Assembly: GCF_004115085.1 (NCBI RefSeq)
Contig: NZ_QXJP01000015.1
Span: 34,535 to 98,534 of the forward strand
Direction of reading: 5' to 3'
Length of the DNA stretch: 64,000 bases
Source of the DNA: Longirhabdus pacifica
GTDB lineage: Bacteria; Bacillota; Bacilli; Paenibacillales; DSM-105158
Shown: positions 47,854 through 56,652 of the stretch, piece by piece
How positions within the stretch are numbered: the first letter of the stretch is position 1
Layout: every line of letters begins with the position of its first letter
Program-made: the position numbers and the translations under genes
The notes under the pieces: generated by a model
Database searches by the model: none
The model's input: the letters and a program-made list of their open reading frames with translations, nothing else
Told to the model about the DNA's origin: nothing

Positions 47854-48702
47854 TTATTTTTTCATGATTGGAATACAAATCTTTGTTACAAATGCCGAAG
47901 GATGTAGATCTAAATCTGGTTTGATATCTCTTGGATGGTACTCCGCTGGAATAAGTCCTTCTTCATATATTTCCAACGCGTGTCCTGCTTCCATGACATC
48001 ATTTTCTTTCATCCAACGCTGCAGAGCATGATACCCATGTACTAGCTCTGAATAAGGTCCTTTTACCGTGATACAAGCATACGTCCCGCCTGCTACAGTT
48101 TTACATCCTTCGATCTGCTGATCTTTCTGGACTGGAATCAATACTTCAATATCTGATTGCTTGGGGGAGGTTCCTTTCTCATGAAAGATAGACATTAGTT
48201 TGCCATCCACTTTAAGATTAAAAGCAAATACACGATCAAATAACATCTGTACGAGATCATCCATGAGCATGACGTCTTTTTTCTCACGAATAGAGTAAAC
48301 AGTGACCACTTTACGTTGTTCCGTATATATATCCGATAGCGTCGCACCAGATAACAAGGAACCTTCCTCTATTCCTTGCTCTTTCCACCGTTGTATCTGT
48401 TGGATTTGTGTATCTATTTGCTCCTTTTGCTCCTGCAGTTCTGCTATTTTATGCTTTAGCAAATGCTGCCATTCTAGCTTATCTATTTCCTTCTCTACAT
48501 AAGCTTTGATGTCCTTTAATGAAAAGTTGCATTCCTTTAAAATCTTTATTCTTTCCATCTTCTTAATTTTATCGTAATCATAATAGCGATAGTTTGTAAT
48601 AGGATCTGTATAGGATGGTTGGATTAAACCAATATCACTATAATAACGAATAGTCTTAACTGGAACGTCACATATTTCAGCAAATTTACCTATCGTGTAC
48701 AC
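47854..48702 (-). CDS. MerR-family regulator with GyrI-like effector domain (BmrR/BltR type)
   Basis: 282 residues. N-terminal MerR winged helix MYTIGKFAEICDVPVKTIRY, coiled-coil dimerisation helix (residues ~75-120) and a C-terminal ligand-binding domain of the GyrI/BmrR class (TVAGGTYACITVKGPYSELV, YPRD-like EYHPRDIKPDLDL). Such proteins activate drug-efflux genes on binding hydrophobic cations. The start is GTG. Target not evident; the Ntn-hydrolase gene lies 100 nt downstream on the same strand. Confidence 0.88.
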   Translation of the reverse strand: MYTIGKFAEICDVPVKTIRYYSDIGLIQPSYTDPITNYRYYDYDKIKKMERIKILKECNFSLKDIKAYVEKEIDKLEWQHLLKHKIAELQEQKEQIDTQIQQIQRWKEQGIEEGSLLSGATLSDIYTEQRKVVTVYSIREKKDVMLMDDLVQMLFDRVFAFNLKVDGKLMSIFHEKGTSPKQSDIEVLIPVQKDQQIEGCKTVAGGTYACITVKGPYSELVHGYHALQRWMKENDVMEAGHALEIYEEGLIPAEYHPRDIKPDLDLHPSAFVTKICIPIMKK

Positions 48703-48807
48703 CTAATCTACCCCCCTAGCTTCACAAAATAGAAATGATATAAAAACAATGTTATAAATGATGATATAATATCATGTTCATATGCATCATAACATGGCTA
48801 TCTTTTG

Positions 48808-49329
48808 TTAATCCACTAGCTTATGTATCGGCATATGATCTCCGATATATTTGCCGTAATATACTTTTCGAAGTATTCCATCCTCTCCGATGAGAAAGTC
48901 AGCAGGGACTCTTGTCAAGTCACCATCCGCTTTTCCACCTTTAAATCCCTTTTTGTAAGCATCTACAAATTTTTTTGGTTTGAACAATGCTTTGATCGTC
49001 TTTATAGTAGAATTCTCCACACCATATTGCTCAAATAACTTACTTTTTGGATCTGAAACAATAGGGAATGGAGGGTTTTGTTTGCCTACGAATTCTTTTA
49101 TTCTCTCTATGGATGATTGAAACACAGCTACAACTTCAATGTTTTCTTTTTCAAAAAATGGATACAAGGTAATCAATTCATCCACTCTTAAATTGCATAA
49201 TGGACAAGCAGCGAAACGATAAAAAGAAAGCAATATTTTTTTGTTTTCAAATTTCTGCAAAGATACTTCATGACCAAAAATATCTTTAACCATAAAAGGA
49301 ATTGCTTTTTGACCTTCTTGCAATCTCAT
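48808..49329 (-). CDS. Peroxiredoxin-like (AhpC/TSA) protein
   Basis: 173 residues with a thioredoxin fold. The active region RFAACPLCNLRVDELITLYP has a CxxC in place of the single peroxidatic Cys of classic peroxiredoxins, as in the AhpC/TSA-like 'peroxiredoxin-like' group. EGQKAIPFMVKDIFGHEVSL and FLIGEDGILRKVYYG flank it. It probably handles peroxides or disulfides in the cytosol. AAGGAGG precedes the ATG. Confidence 0.82.
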   Translation of the reverse strand: MRLQEGQKAIPFMVKDIFGHEVSLQKFENKKILLSFYRFAACPLCNLRVDELITLYPFFEKENIEVVAVFQSSIERIKEFVGKQNPPFPIVSDPKSKLFEQYGVENSTIKTIKALFKPKKFVDAYKKGFKGGKADGDLTRVPADFLIGEDGILRKVYYGKYIGDHMPIHKLVD

Positions 49330-49505
49330 ACGCTGTATCCCTCCTTATATACTTGTCGCCCAAAGTATGAACCTATACATATTATTGTCTGAGTTTAAAG
49401 AAATTTCTTTTTATATTACTTTTAATATACCTTTTAATAAATATACTAACAATACTTTGGGTTTGTTGTGCTATAGAAGGAGGTTTTATACTATTTTTAA
49501 ACGCA

Positions 49506-50234
49506 TTATTTTTCTCTTCTTCGATTTTTGAAAAATAATAGACCAAAACAGAAAAGAATAAAAATAGCAAAATAGACAATGTGATTCCATTCCACTTGCA
49601 ATCCATTCCACACGGCGATGAGCAGTATGTTCATATGATAGAACGGGTTAATGTACACGATAAATTGAAATGCATCTGGTATAGATTCTACTGGAAACAT
49701 CAGCCCCGAAGCGAAAAGTACATATTGAAACATAATAATCGTGTAAGGATACACTTGGTTAGATGTTTTGAAGAAATTATGTGTAGACAAACTAAATAAA
49801 AACGTAACAGCAATGACAAATAAGAAACTAAGAAAGAAGAGGATAAAATGATCGGTAAGTTGGCCTTTAAATACAAAAACAGCAATAAACAGTATTTCTG
49901 TTAATCCGACTAACGATAACACAACGCCCCTAATAATGTACGTCAAAATAATATGAAACGTCGTAATCGAGGAAAGGGTGAGCCGCTTGTGAATACCTCT
50001 CTCCTTCTCCGTAACGTATTGCACCCCAATATTAAAAAACAAAATAAGAAAACAAATTAATAAACCGTACGTTGGGATATATTGTCCAACCGATTCCGTC
50101 CCTTCTATCCCATAGATAGACATGAAAATGTAGTAAAATAAACCTGGTAACACTAGAATAGGAAGTGCAAAAAATGGTTCACGAAAAAAAACAATAAAAT
50201 CATATTTAATTAGCCTGTTGAGCGACGTTATCAC
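49506..50234 (-). CDS. ABC-2 permease at the end of the thiopeptide operon
   Basis: 242 residues with six membrane helices (for example FFALPILVLPGLFYYIFMSI and NIGVQYVTEKERGIHKRLTL, the ABC-2 coupling segment). The GTG start follows GGGGGAACC and lies 29 nt inside the ATPase gene. With that ATPase it forms a two-gene exporter, most simply for the mature peptide or for producer immunity. Last gene of the cluster on this strand. Confidence 0.85.
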   Translation of the reverse strand: MITSLNRLIKYDFIVFFREPFFALPILVLPGLFYYIFMSIYGIEGTESVGQYIPTYGLLICFLILFFNIGVQYVTEKERGIHKRLTLSSITTFHIILTYIIRGVVLSLVGLTEILFIAVFVFKGQLTDHFILFFLSFLFVIAVTFLFSLSTHNFFKTSNQVYPYTIIMFQYVLFASGLMFPVESIPDAFQFIVYINPFYHMNILLIAVWNGLQVEWNHIVYFAIFILFCFGLLFFKNRRREK

Positions 50235-50958
50235 GTTGGTTCCCCCTTCCTTCCATGACACCAAAGTAAACATCTTTAAAGTAAGTACAATTGTATTTTG
50301 TTTTTAAGGTAGAAGGTGTATCGTATTCTACGATCTTCCCTTCGTTTAACATCATGACCCGATCGGCATACATATCAATTTCTTCTAGTGAATGTGTAGA
50401 TAATAGAATGGTCGTTCCTCTTTTTTTTGCTGTATGAACAATCTCCCACAAATCTCTGGTAGCTTTAGGATCTAACCCCGTCGTTGGCTCATCTAAAAAG
50501 AGAAGCGTAGGATGATGTAAGAAAGATATCGCCAGTAACACTCTCTGCTTCCATCCACCTGATAGTTTAATATATTTACTATTTAAATGAGAGGACAAAG
50601 AGAACAAAGTGATGACTTCTTTCACACGGGATGAAGGGACTTTATACAGTCCTGCAAACAAATCGAGAATTTCTTTTATTTTCAAATAGGCGTACATCCC
50701 ACCTTCTTGAATAACGACACCCATTTCACCACGCAATGCTTGCACTTGTGATTCCCGTTTCAGATTGTACCCCATCACTTCCACACTACCTTCGTCCCAA
50801 CTTCTTAGCGTCATTAATATTTCTAGTAACGTGGTTTTTCCCGCACCGTTAGGACCTACTATGGAAACGATTTCGTTATGTTCAATACAAAAATTTATAT
50901 TTTTTAATACTTGCTTATTGCCATAATGCTTCTGTAATTGCTCCACTTTTACTTTCAT
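50206..50958 (-). CDS. ABC exporter ATPase of the thiopeptide operon
   Basis: 250 residues. Walker A VGPNGAGKTT, signature LSGGWKQRV, Walker B LLFLDEPTTGLDP, H-loop LSTHSLEEI. The start lies 44 nt inside the preceding E1-like gene, with GAGGATGG before the ATG, so it is made from the biosynthetic transcript. Export or self-protection is inferred from position. Confidence 0.88.
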   Translation of the reverse strand: MKVKVEQLQKHYGNKQVLKNINFCIEHNEIVSIVGPNGAGKTTLLEILMTLRSWDEGSVEVMGYNLKRESQVQALRGEMGVVIQEGGMYAYLKIKEILDLFAGLYKVPSSRVKEVITLFSLSSHLNSKYIKLSGGWKQRVLLAISFLHHPTLLFLDEPTTGLDPKATRDLWEIVHTAKKRGTTILLSTHSLEEIDMYADRVMMLNEGKIVEYDTPSTLKTKYNCTYFKDVYFGVMEGRGNQRDNVAQQAN

Positions 50959-51964
50959 GAACCATCCTCATTTCATTCCATTTTTTAGACGTTCCTAATA
51001 ACGAACGTTGATGAATGACAAATATCGAATTTAAAGGAAGTTGGGCATCTTCTGCAACATATTTTAAAGCATCCATCCATACATAATATGATATTCTCTG
51101 AATGATTCCAGCACTTAGGTGATGGAAAATAGTGGGGAATGGAATTTTATGACTTACATCATGTTTTTCAAAATCGGCATAGTGTTGCGTCTGGTTTGGG
51201 ATGACTAGCGGTCCAATAACGAGCTCGGATTCATACATCCCGTAATACAGTAGATGTTGGTGATCTTGTTGTATGATTTCATTGATGTGATCAATTTGTG
51301 GGGCTGAAAAGCAATTGCAGCATAAAACGTGTAAGCTATGTATTTTACTAACCTCTTCTTTATATAACTCCTCCTCCAACACATAAAGTTTAGCGTGTTC
51401 ATCATCGGCAATCATCTTTTGAATGAGCTCTATTTTTCTTGTACCGACCTGTTCTTCAGCATGTAACATATCATTAGGTTCTATCACTTCGTCCATGGAA
51501 AGAACAAATGTGACAGGAACCCCCATTCCTCTTGCACTTTCATATACATATACATTCGCCTTGCTACCACCCCATAACACCAACTGTTTATTCAACATGT
51601 TATCCATGGAGAACGGATACGTCGCATACAATTTGCTAACATCCATGGTTTGCTCCATTTCGTACCGCATTGCATCTTTTTTCAATAAAGAGGGTTCATC
51701 ACTATACACAAATATGTCTGGATATTTAGAGTAAAGAGATAACACTAATGATGCATATTTTGATTTGGTAACGACTTCAAGGGAGGTAAATCGATACAAT
51801 ATCGTTTTCAACTCTACGATAGAGAAAGCTGGGATCTTAGTAAGTGGTATTTTCAAGAAAATTTTCTCCTCTTTTACATTATACACTAATAATACATGAT
51901 GAATATCATCATCTTCGAAGATCGTAATATGCGGTTGCAGCTTTATGCATCCATTCATATTCAT
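50915..51964 (-). CDS. Degenerate E1/ThiF-like protein of the RiPP cluster
   Basis: 349 residues from the ATG at 51964, nine bases after GGAGG; the longer frame overlaps the previous gene out of phase with any ribosome site. No strong single-family match, but ELVIGPLVIPNQTQHYADFE resembles the G-P-L-V-x-P-G-x-T-x-C-x-x-C segment of E1-like cyclodehydratase partners, with the Cys residues lost. It may help bind the leader peptide or hold the cyclodehydratase complex together. Gene order supports a role in maturation; the biochemical role is unknown. Confidence 0.6.
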   Translation of the reverse strand: MNMNGCIKLQPHITIFEDDDIHHVLLVYNVKEEKIFLKIPLTKIPAFSIVELKTILYRFTSLEVVTKSKYASLVLSLYSKYPDIFVYSDEPSLLKKDAMRYEMEQTMDVSKLYATYPFSMDNMLNKQLVLWGGSKANVYVYESARGMGVPVTFVLSMDEVIEPNDMLHAEEQVGTRKIELIQKMIADDEHAKLYVLEEELYKEEVSKIHSLHVLCCNCFSAPQIDHINEIIQQDHQHLLYYGMYESELVIGPLVIPNQTQHYADFEKHDVSHKIPFPTIFHHLSAGIIQRISYYVWMDALKYVAEDAQLPLNSIFVIHQRSLLGTSKKWNEMRMVHESKSGAITEALWQ

Positions 51965-51969
51965 CGCAT

Positions 51970-52746
51970 TCACCCTCCTAGCAAAGTATATAAGACCATA
52001 TATTGCGGTTGCTCTAATCCCAACACTTTTTTGACTATGACTTCGTGAAATCCTCCTAACGGTACACAAGACAATCCTAATGCAGTAGATACTAACAAAA
52101 AGTTTTGTGCCATATGCCCAGCCTCTAACAGTAAAATACGATACGTGTACTCCATATATTTTTTGCTTACATTGGTGTCATTGGCGACTAAAAAGAGGAC
52201 GACCTGTGCATCGTCGATGGAAAAGTGGCCAATATCCGTAAATGAGCTAATGTGATGCATATGTTCCATGTCCAGAGACCTCACTACATCTATTCTTTTT
52301 TGTTCTACATTGTAATGATATACTTTGGCTTCCATCAGCCCGCTATTTATCGTTCTTTTAGTAGGAATCATGTAAATATCCACACTGTAAAACATACCAC
52401 CGCTGGGATACGTTCTAAGTCCCTTCTCTTGATGACTCAACCCAAAACTTGTAGTCAGTAATTGAGCTAAGGTGAATTTGCTCAAGTCTTTCCCTTTAAA
52501 TTGCCATGAGCTTCTTCGCTTATACAGCGCGTCGCTTAATGTCAACTGTACTTGATGCTGTTGCTCCTCTTCTGTCGAGGGAAGATGCATATAGATTTCT
52601 CTGTCTGGTTGTATGATGTCTGCAACTTCATATTTCTCTCTCGGTGCGGCAATCATTTGCGTTTGTGGTGCTTGATTCGATACATAATGATACGTACGAT
52701 AATGCGGTTTTTCCGGTACTTGCTGCGAGAAATCCCAACTAAACAT
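51970..52746 (-). CDS. SagB-type azoline dehydrogenase
   Basis: 258 residues, FMN-binding nitroreductase fold of the SagB/McbC type that oxidises thiazolines and oxazolines to aromatic azoles. Diagnostic blocks: RRSSWQFKGKDLSKFTLAQL, RTYPSGGMFYSVDIYM, YRILLLEAGHMAQNFLLVST, GLSCVPLGGFHEVIV. GGGAGG lies before the ATG and the gene overlaps the SpaB_C-like gene by 8 nt. This is the more canonical of the two dehydrogenase-like genes in the operon. Confidence 0.9.
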   Translation of the reverse strand: MFSWDFSQQVPEKPHYRTYHYVSNQAPQTQMIAAPREKYEVADIIQPDREIYMHLPSTEEEQQHQVQLTLSDALYKRRSSWQFKGKDLSKFTLAQLLTTSFGLSHQEKGLRTYPSGGMFYSVDIYMIPTKRTINSGLMEAKVYHYNVEQKRIDVVRSLDMEHMHHISSFTDIGHFSIDDAQVVLFLVANDTNVSKKYMEYTYRILLLEAGHMAQNFLLVSTALGLSCVPLGGFHEVIVKKVLGLEQPQYMVLYTLLGG

Positions 52747-53602
52747 TATTTAACCTCCCTTCTTGATGTGTCATCACGAGGGGAACCATGTATTCTAGCT
52801 GTGGAGGCAATCCGATGCGATTATTGTACATATGAAGTTGGGACAGTAAAATATACAATGTCGTTTGTGATGACGTTTCCTTTCTTATTTTACTCACTGT
52901 ATCCTGTAACGCTTGCAACATGGGAACATAGATTGCATCACGCTCTGGTAAACCATGTGAGAGCCTCTGCTTATACACACGTTTCCATTGTGCGATTTCA
53001 TGTTTCTCTGCTTCTTCTTTTCTAAAACGAAGCCAGAATGTGTGATAGTGCTGCGTCAATTGCTGTAACTCTGATGGACTGAGCAGTGTTTTCGTTATAT
53101 GAAAAAAATCTGCTGCCAAAATTAATGTATTGAGCATGTTACGCTTGGACATATGCTGCATCACTTCCACTGCAAGACTACTAGACGTATGAAAAAGAGA
53201 TTCGGAATAAGGCAACGCACTCTCCCCTCCATACCTTTCCACCTCAGGCTCATAATCTATCTCAACAAAAGAGCGATCCTCCATCCAATACAGCGCCTCT
53301 TCCTGTGGTTTAACTCCATCGAAGGAATGAGCTTGATAATATTGTGCTTTCGTTACCTGGATTTGAGGATCATAATCTTGTAAAAAAGACTGCACATGAG
53401 AAGTTAAGCTTGCTATCGTTTGTGGTGGATCATATGTTTTAAACCTAACTCGAATATGCGGTCCACCTTGCCAATATCGTATAAAAAACCATTGATGCAA
53501 ATACGATTGTTGATCCTGTACCCAATCTCGTAATGTATGTTTCACAAACGTATCATGATACTGATGATCGTGAATAAACAGATGATAGGAATACCACTTC
53601 AA
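52739..53602 (-). CDS. Thiopeptide-type SpaB_C-like protein 2 (287 aa)
   Basis: A stand-alone protein equivalent to the C-terminal (elimination) domain of lantibiotic dehydratases. WFFIRYWQGGPHIRVRFKT at residues ~38-56 and DYEPEVERYGGESALPYSES are the family marks; the ERYGG motif is usual in glutamate-eliminating domains. In thiopeptide clusters such proteins either remove glutamate to give dehydroalanine or catalyse the [4+2] closure. The retained ERYGG motif favours elimination (inference). It starts with TTG, overlapping the previous stop (TTGA), with AGGAG upstream. Confidence 0.85.
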   Translation of the reverse strand: MKWYSYHLFIHDHQYHDTFVKHTLRDWVQDQQSYLHQWFFIRYWQGGPHIRVRFKTYDPPQTIASLTSHVQSFLQDYDPQIQVTKAQYYQAHSFDGVKPQEEALYWMEDRSFVEIDYEPEVERYGGESALPYSESLFHTSSSLAVEVMQHMSKRNMLNTLILAADFFHITKTLLSPSELQQLTQHYHTFWLRFRKEEAEKHEIAQWKRVYKQRLSHGLPERDAIYVPMLQALQDTVSKIRKETSSQTTLYILLSQLHMYNNRIGLPPQLEYMVPLVMTHQEGRLNNV

Positions 53603-54954
53603 TGTTCACCAACTCCTATCTTATTACTAGCATGACTTGTCCCTGCCAGTACTCCATAAATAATTCTCTCTTTGTGATCCAATCTAGTGATTTCTGCTAG
53701 TATGTCGTCGCGATAACTTTTTACAGGACGTACATACATGTTGCATGTTGACGATAAATACCTAGACATACTTTGCATCATTTCTCCCGCAAAGACGTGT
53801 GCATAGTAGATGTCTCTACTCTCCCTCTTTTCTTCTGCCTTGTACGTCACATAGAAGAAACTGGGCATGACATCTACGTTCATATAATCGTATGGGTCTA
53901 ACCATACTTCACGTAAATGGACGTTAGCATTACGCAATGTGCACTTCCCTTTTTCGACGTCATACACCCCTCTTTCTACTCCTTCTACTTGTTGTACTAC
54001 CACATAAATAGAAAATCGATCTGCATAAATAAAATGCTGTCTCACCTCTTCCAACAAAGTCAGGATGTCATCCCAAACTTCTTTTTTCATCGGTTTGCTT
54101 AAATCTAGTAACCCAGTATAGGTATGATCTGAACTTCGCTCCATCCTCGTATGTTGTAGGGCATCGGGCAACTTCCAATCAGACTGAACAACCATATCTT
54201 CTTCAACCTCACTGTTTAAAGCATCATCTGTCATATAATGCAGTACACCAATGTGCATGAGTTCCTGCTGATACGTATACCTTTTCCTATAATCGTGTAG
54301 GAAAGTACGTGTGGCATGTGCTGATGCATGACATTCCGATGCGTTGGCAGGAACATGAAACTGACAAACACAGCCCATCAACATATCGCTTGGTAACTCC
54401 ATCCCGAATAACTTCAAATAATGAGATCGATGAAACATATAGAGCGTCTTGTGCATGCTCATGTTCTTCAATTTTGCTTCTATTTTCAAGCTGCCTATCA
54501 TATGACCAAGCTCTAATAAACACAAGGCTAAGCCAAAACTTCCATACACACTGCACGTTCTCCACACATCCACCCCAACCACTAATTCCACATCGTGCCG
54601 CTTGCTTTCGTGATACCCTATGTAATGCAGCATATTGCTGCTGTCACTATACATAAAGAGATGTCCACTATAAATCAGAAATGGCACGAGAGAATGAATA
54701 CTTCTTGCCGACGGAATATGCTTTTGAAAGGGATACGGACTCCCATCGTTAAAATATTGAAACTGAAAATGTGCTTTTATCCACTTCAACCAATGTTGAA
54801 ACACTTCATCTTCTACGATGTGTTGTGGTGCACGTGGTAGTTGGCCGTCATGACACTCCATCTCACTTCCGATAAAAGAAACAAATCTCGATAACGGTAG
54901 CGTTACATTTTCCTCCCTCCTCCGTATAGTCAGCTGATCCAATGTCATACTCAT
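53599..54954 (-). CDS. Divergent SagB/nitroreductase-like protein of the RiPP cluster
   Basis: 451 residues. The part around 110-190 (VELVVGVDVWRTCSVYGSFG, LALCLLELGHMIGSLKIEAK) resembles the SagB segment in which an E-x-G-H motif contacts FMN, and the C-terminal half repeats a weaker version (DIYYAHVFAGEMMQSMSRYL). It thus looks like a fused, diverged pair of nitroreductase domains, as seen in several TOMM (azole peptide) clusters. It may be a second oxidase or a non-catalytic partner of the canonical SagB. The start ATGA overlaps the YcaO stop. Confidence 0.7.
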   Translation of the reverse strand: MSMTLDQLTIRRREENVTLPLSRFVSFIGSEMECHDGQLPRAPQHIVEDEVFQHWLKWIKAHFQFQYFNDGSPYPFQKHIPSARSIHSLVPFLIYSGHLFMYSDSSNMLHYIGYHESKRHDVELVVGVDVWRTCSVYGSFGLALCLLELGHMIGSLKIEAKLKNMSMHKTLYMFHRSHYLKLFGMELPSDMLMGCVCQFHVPANASECHASAHATRTFLHDYRKRYTYQQELMHIGVLHYMTDDALNSEVEEDMVVQSDWKLPDALQHTRMERSSDHTYTGLLDLSKPMKKEVWDDILTLLEEVRQHFIYADRFSIYVVVQQVEGVERGVYDVEKGKCTLRNANVHLREVWLDPYDYMNVDVMPSFFYVTYKAEEKRESRDIYYAHVFAGEMMQSMSRYLSSTCNMYVRPVKSYRDDILAEITRLDHKERIIYGVLAGTSHASNKIGVGEH

Positions 54955-56648
54955 GGGAACGGGTGTGGTTGTAGGTGCTGATATGGTATAAACGCTGCCC
55001 CTCCATATTGTGATAGTCTCTCCCAGTTGATTCTTTCATTTTGCACTCCGAATGTGATAGGTTGTAAGGAGGGAATGAATACTTTGGCCACATACAGCCC
55101 CATTTGTTTCGTTATCTGATTACTCATATTCGCCACGTAAATATCAGGATGATACTCATACACCCGCTGCTTAATCTGTTCATAATCAAATTCAAATGAC
55201 GGCTTCATTTCTTCTGTCGTAATCCATTGACATTGCTGTATATGATTAAATAAGAAATCAAATGCACCGGCATTTTCTTTTAATGCGTAATATTTAATAT
55301 GATCTTCCATACTGACTACGCGTTGAGGATTGCCAATCCATGCTGCGAGTTCCTCTTCCTTATTGGCATATAATTTGTCATACACAAAAATGGACGTAAC
55401 GACTTCTACTAAGCCTGAAAATATCGCTTTTTCTGGATCGTAGTTACTGCCCGCTGCATTGTATAGGTGAATGTGATGGTGCTCACTCTGACTACGTGCG
55501 AGTACCCATACGGTTGGAATGCCCACTTCGAGCGTGATATCAAATAAGTACATTTCGAATTGATGTGCTGCTAGCAAACATAAAATACCATGTATACGGT
55601 CATCTTTAATGGATGTCACGTCGATTCTACGTGGCAGCTTCTGCGTGTACCAGTGAAGGAGAAAGTGATCGCGTTCGAGCGCTTCGAATACCCCATATAT
55701 AATCGCTTCCTGTAACGTTCCACCCAGTGCTGTACCGTTCGACGTTTCGTACAGAAAACGCTCTTCTTGATGCAGCAGCTGATTATCATAATAAACGAAT
55801 TGCTCTGGCAGCAGCACCGCTTGTTCATCTCTCCAATGGAAGCAAGAAGTCCAGTAATATGCTTTAGTAGGATCATAAGTATAGTGGAGTTGTGTATACG
55901 TTCCACCCTCTAACGCAAATGTAGTTGGATCGATGACCTCCTTACCCTGTGCCAGTAAGTCATCGTACGATGCACGTATGTCCTGTTTGAAATAAGGAAC
56001 CATACTAGCGAATCTTTCTATCATTTCTAACTTTGCCGCCATTTTCGAAGTGATCAAACTACTAGAACGACCATAGGAATGGTACGGCGAAGATCCCATA
56101 TACGACTGTATCCCGTACATGGGAATGAGGCTGGACTCCACATCTCGGAACAACCGCTTGCCTATGCCTGTGTCTGCATCCAAAAGCACGTTCTCCATTT
56201 GCTCCATTTGCTCCATGATGTGCAGTACATTTTTTGTCCTACCATCGTGAAAGGGCAGCGTGTGCTGCAAGTCTTCCGTATCATCATGAGTACATACATC
56301 GTCTTCCACACAAGCGGGACAAAGTGGGTGTTTATATATGCTTTTCACCTGCATATGGCAAGTATGTTTGTTCCATACATAGACCGTATTCACTAGCTTT
56401 TCCTCTACATTTTGCCACTGCGCTTCAAACCAAGCTTCACAATCCTGCTTTACTGGCTCATATCGAAGGGCATACAAATAGTCACTATCGTTCTGCTCCA
56501 ATGCTGTCAAAAAGCACTGTACGCATGCATCTTCGTCTCTCATTTTTAACGGACCGATAAAGACGTAACTGCCTCTCTCCATGTACGCAGTGCCATTAGC
56601 AAACGTATGTATCGGCATAAGGTGATTTTGTTCCGCAGCGATAGCCAT
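54951..56648 (-). CDS. YcaO cyclodehydratase with E1-like N-terminus
   Basis: 565 residues. It uses ATP to turn Cys (and possibly Ser/Thr) of the precursor into azolines. The N-terminal ~170 residues have two Cys pairs (DEDACVQCFLTA, HPLCPACVED) of the E1-like/zinc type. The YcaO domain follows: SYGRSSSLITSKMAAKLEMI then ERFAS, ETSNGTALGGTLQEAIIYGV then FEALERDHFLLHW (ATP/Mg2+ residues). The protein ends PHPFP, the PxPxP terminus needed by azoline-forming YcaO enzymes. AAAGGAGG precedes the ATG. It lies four bases after the ThiF-like gene. Confidence 0.92.
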   Translation of the reverse strand: MAIAAEQNHLMPIHTFANGTAYMERGSYVFIGPLKMRDEDACVQCFLTALEQNDSDYLYALRYEPVKQDCEAWFEAQWQNVEEKLVNTVYVWNKHTCHMQVKSIYKHPLCPACVEDDVCTHDDTEDLQHTLPFHDGRTKNVLHIMEQMEQMENVLLDADTGIGKRLFRDVESSLIPMYGIQSYMGSSPYHSYGRSSSLITSKMAAKLEMIERFASMVPYFKQDIRASYDDLLAQGKEVIDPTTFALEGGTYTQLHYTYDPTKAYYWTSCFHWRDEQAVLLPEQFVYYDNQLLHQEERFLYETSNGTALGGTLQEAIIYGVFEALERDHFLLHWYTQKLPRRIDVTSIKDDRIHGILCLLAAHQFEMYLFDITLEVGIPTVWVLARSQSEHHHIHLYNAAGSNYDPEKAIFSGLVEVVTSIFVYDKLYANKEEELAAWIGNPQRVVSMEDHIKYYALKENAGAFDFLFNHIQQCQWITTEEMKPSFEFDYEQIKQRVYEYHPDIYVANMSNQITKQMGLYVAKVFIPSLQPITFGVQNERINWERLSQYGGAAFIPYQHLQPHPFP

Positions 56649-56652
56649 ACTC

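Noticed and set aside
49382..49606. 74-codon - strand frame overlapping the end of the ABC permease
   Set aside because: Starts inside the permease gene without a ribosome site; its membrane-like content mirrors the overlapping gene.
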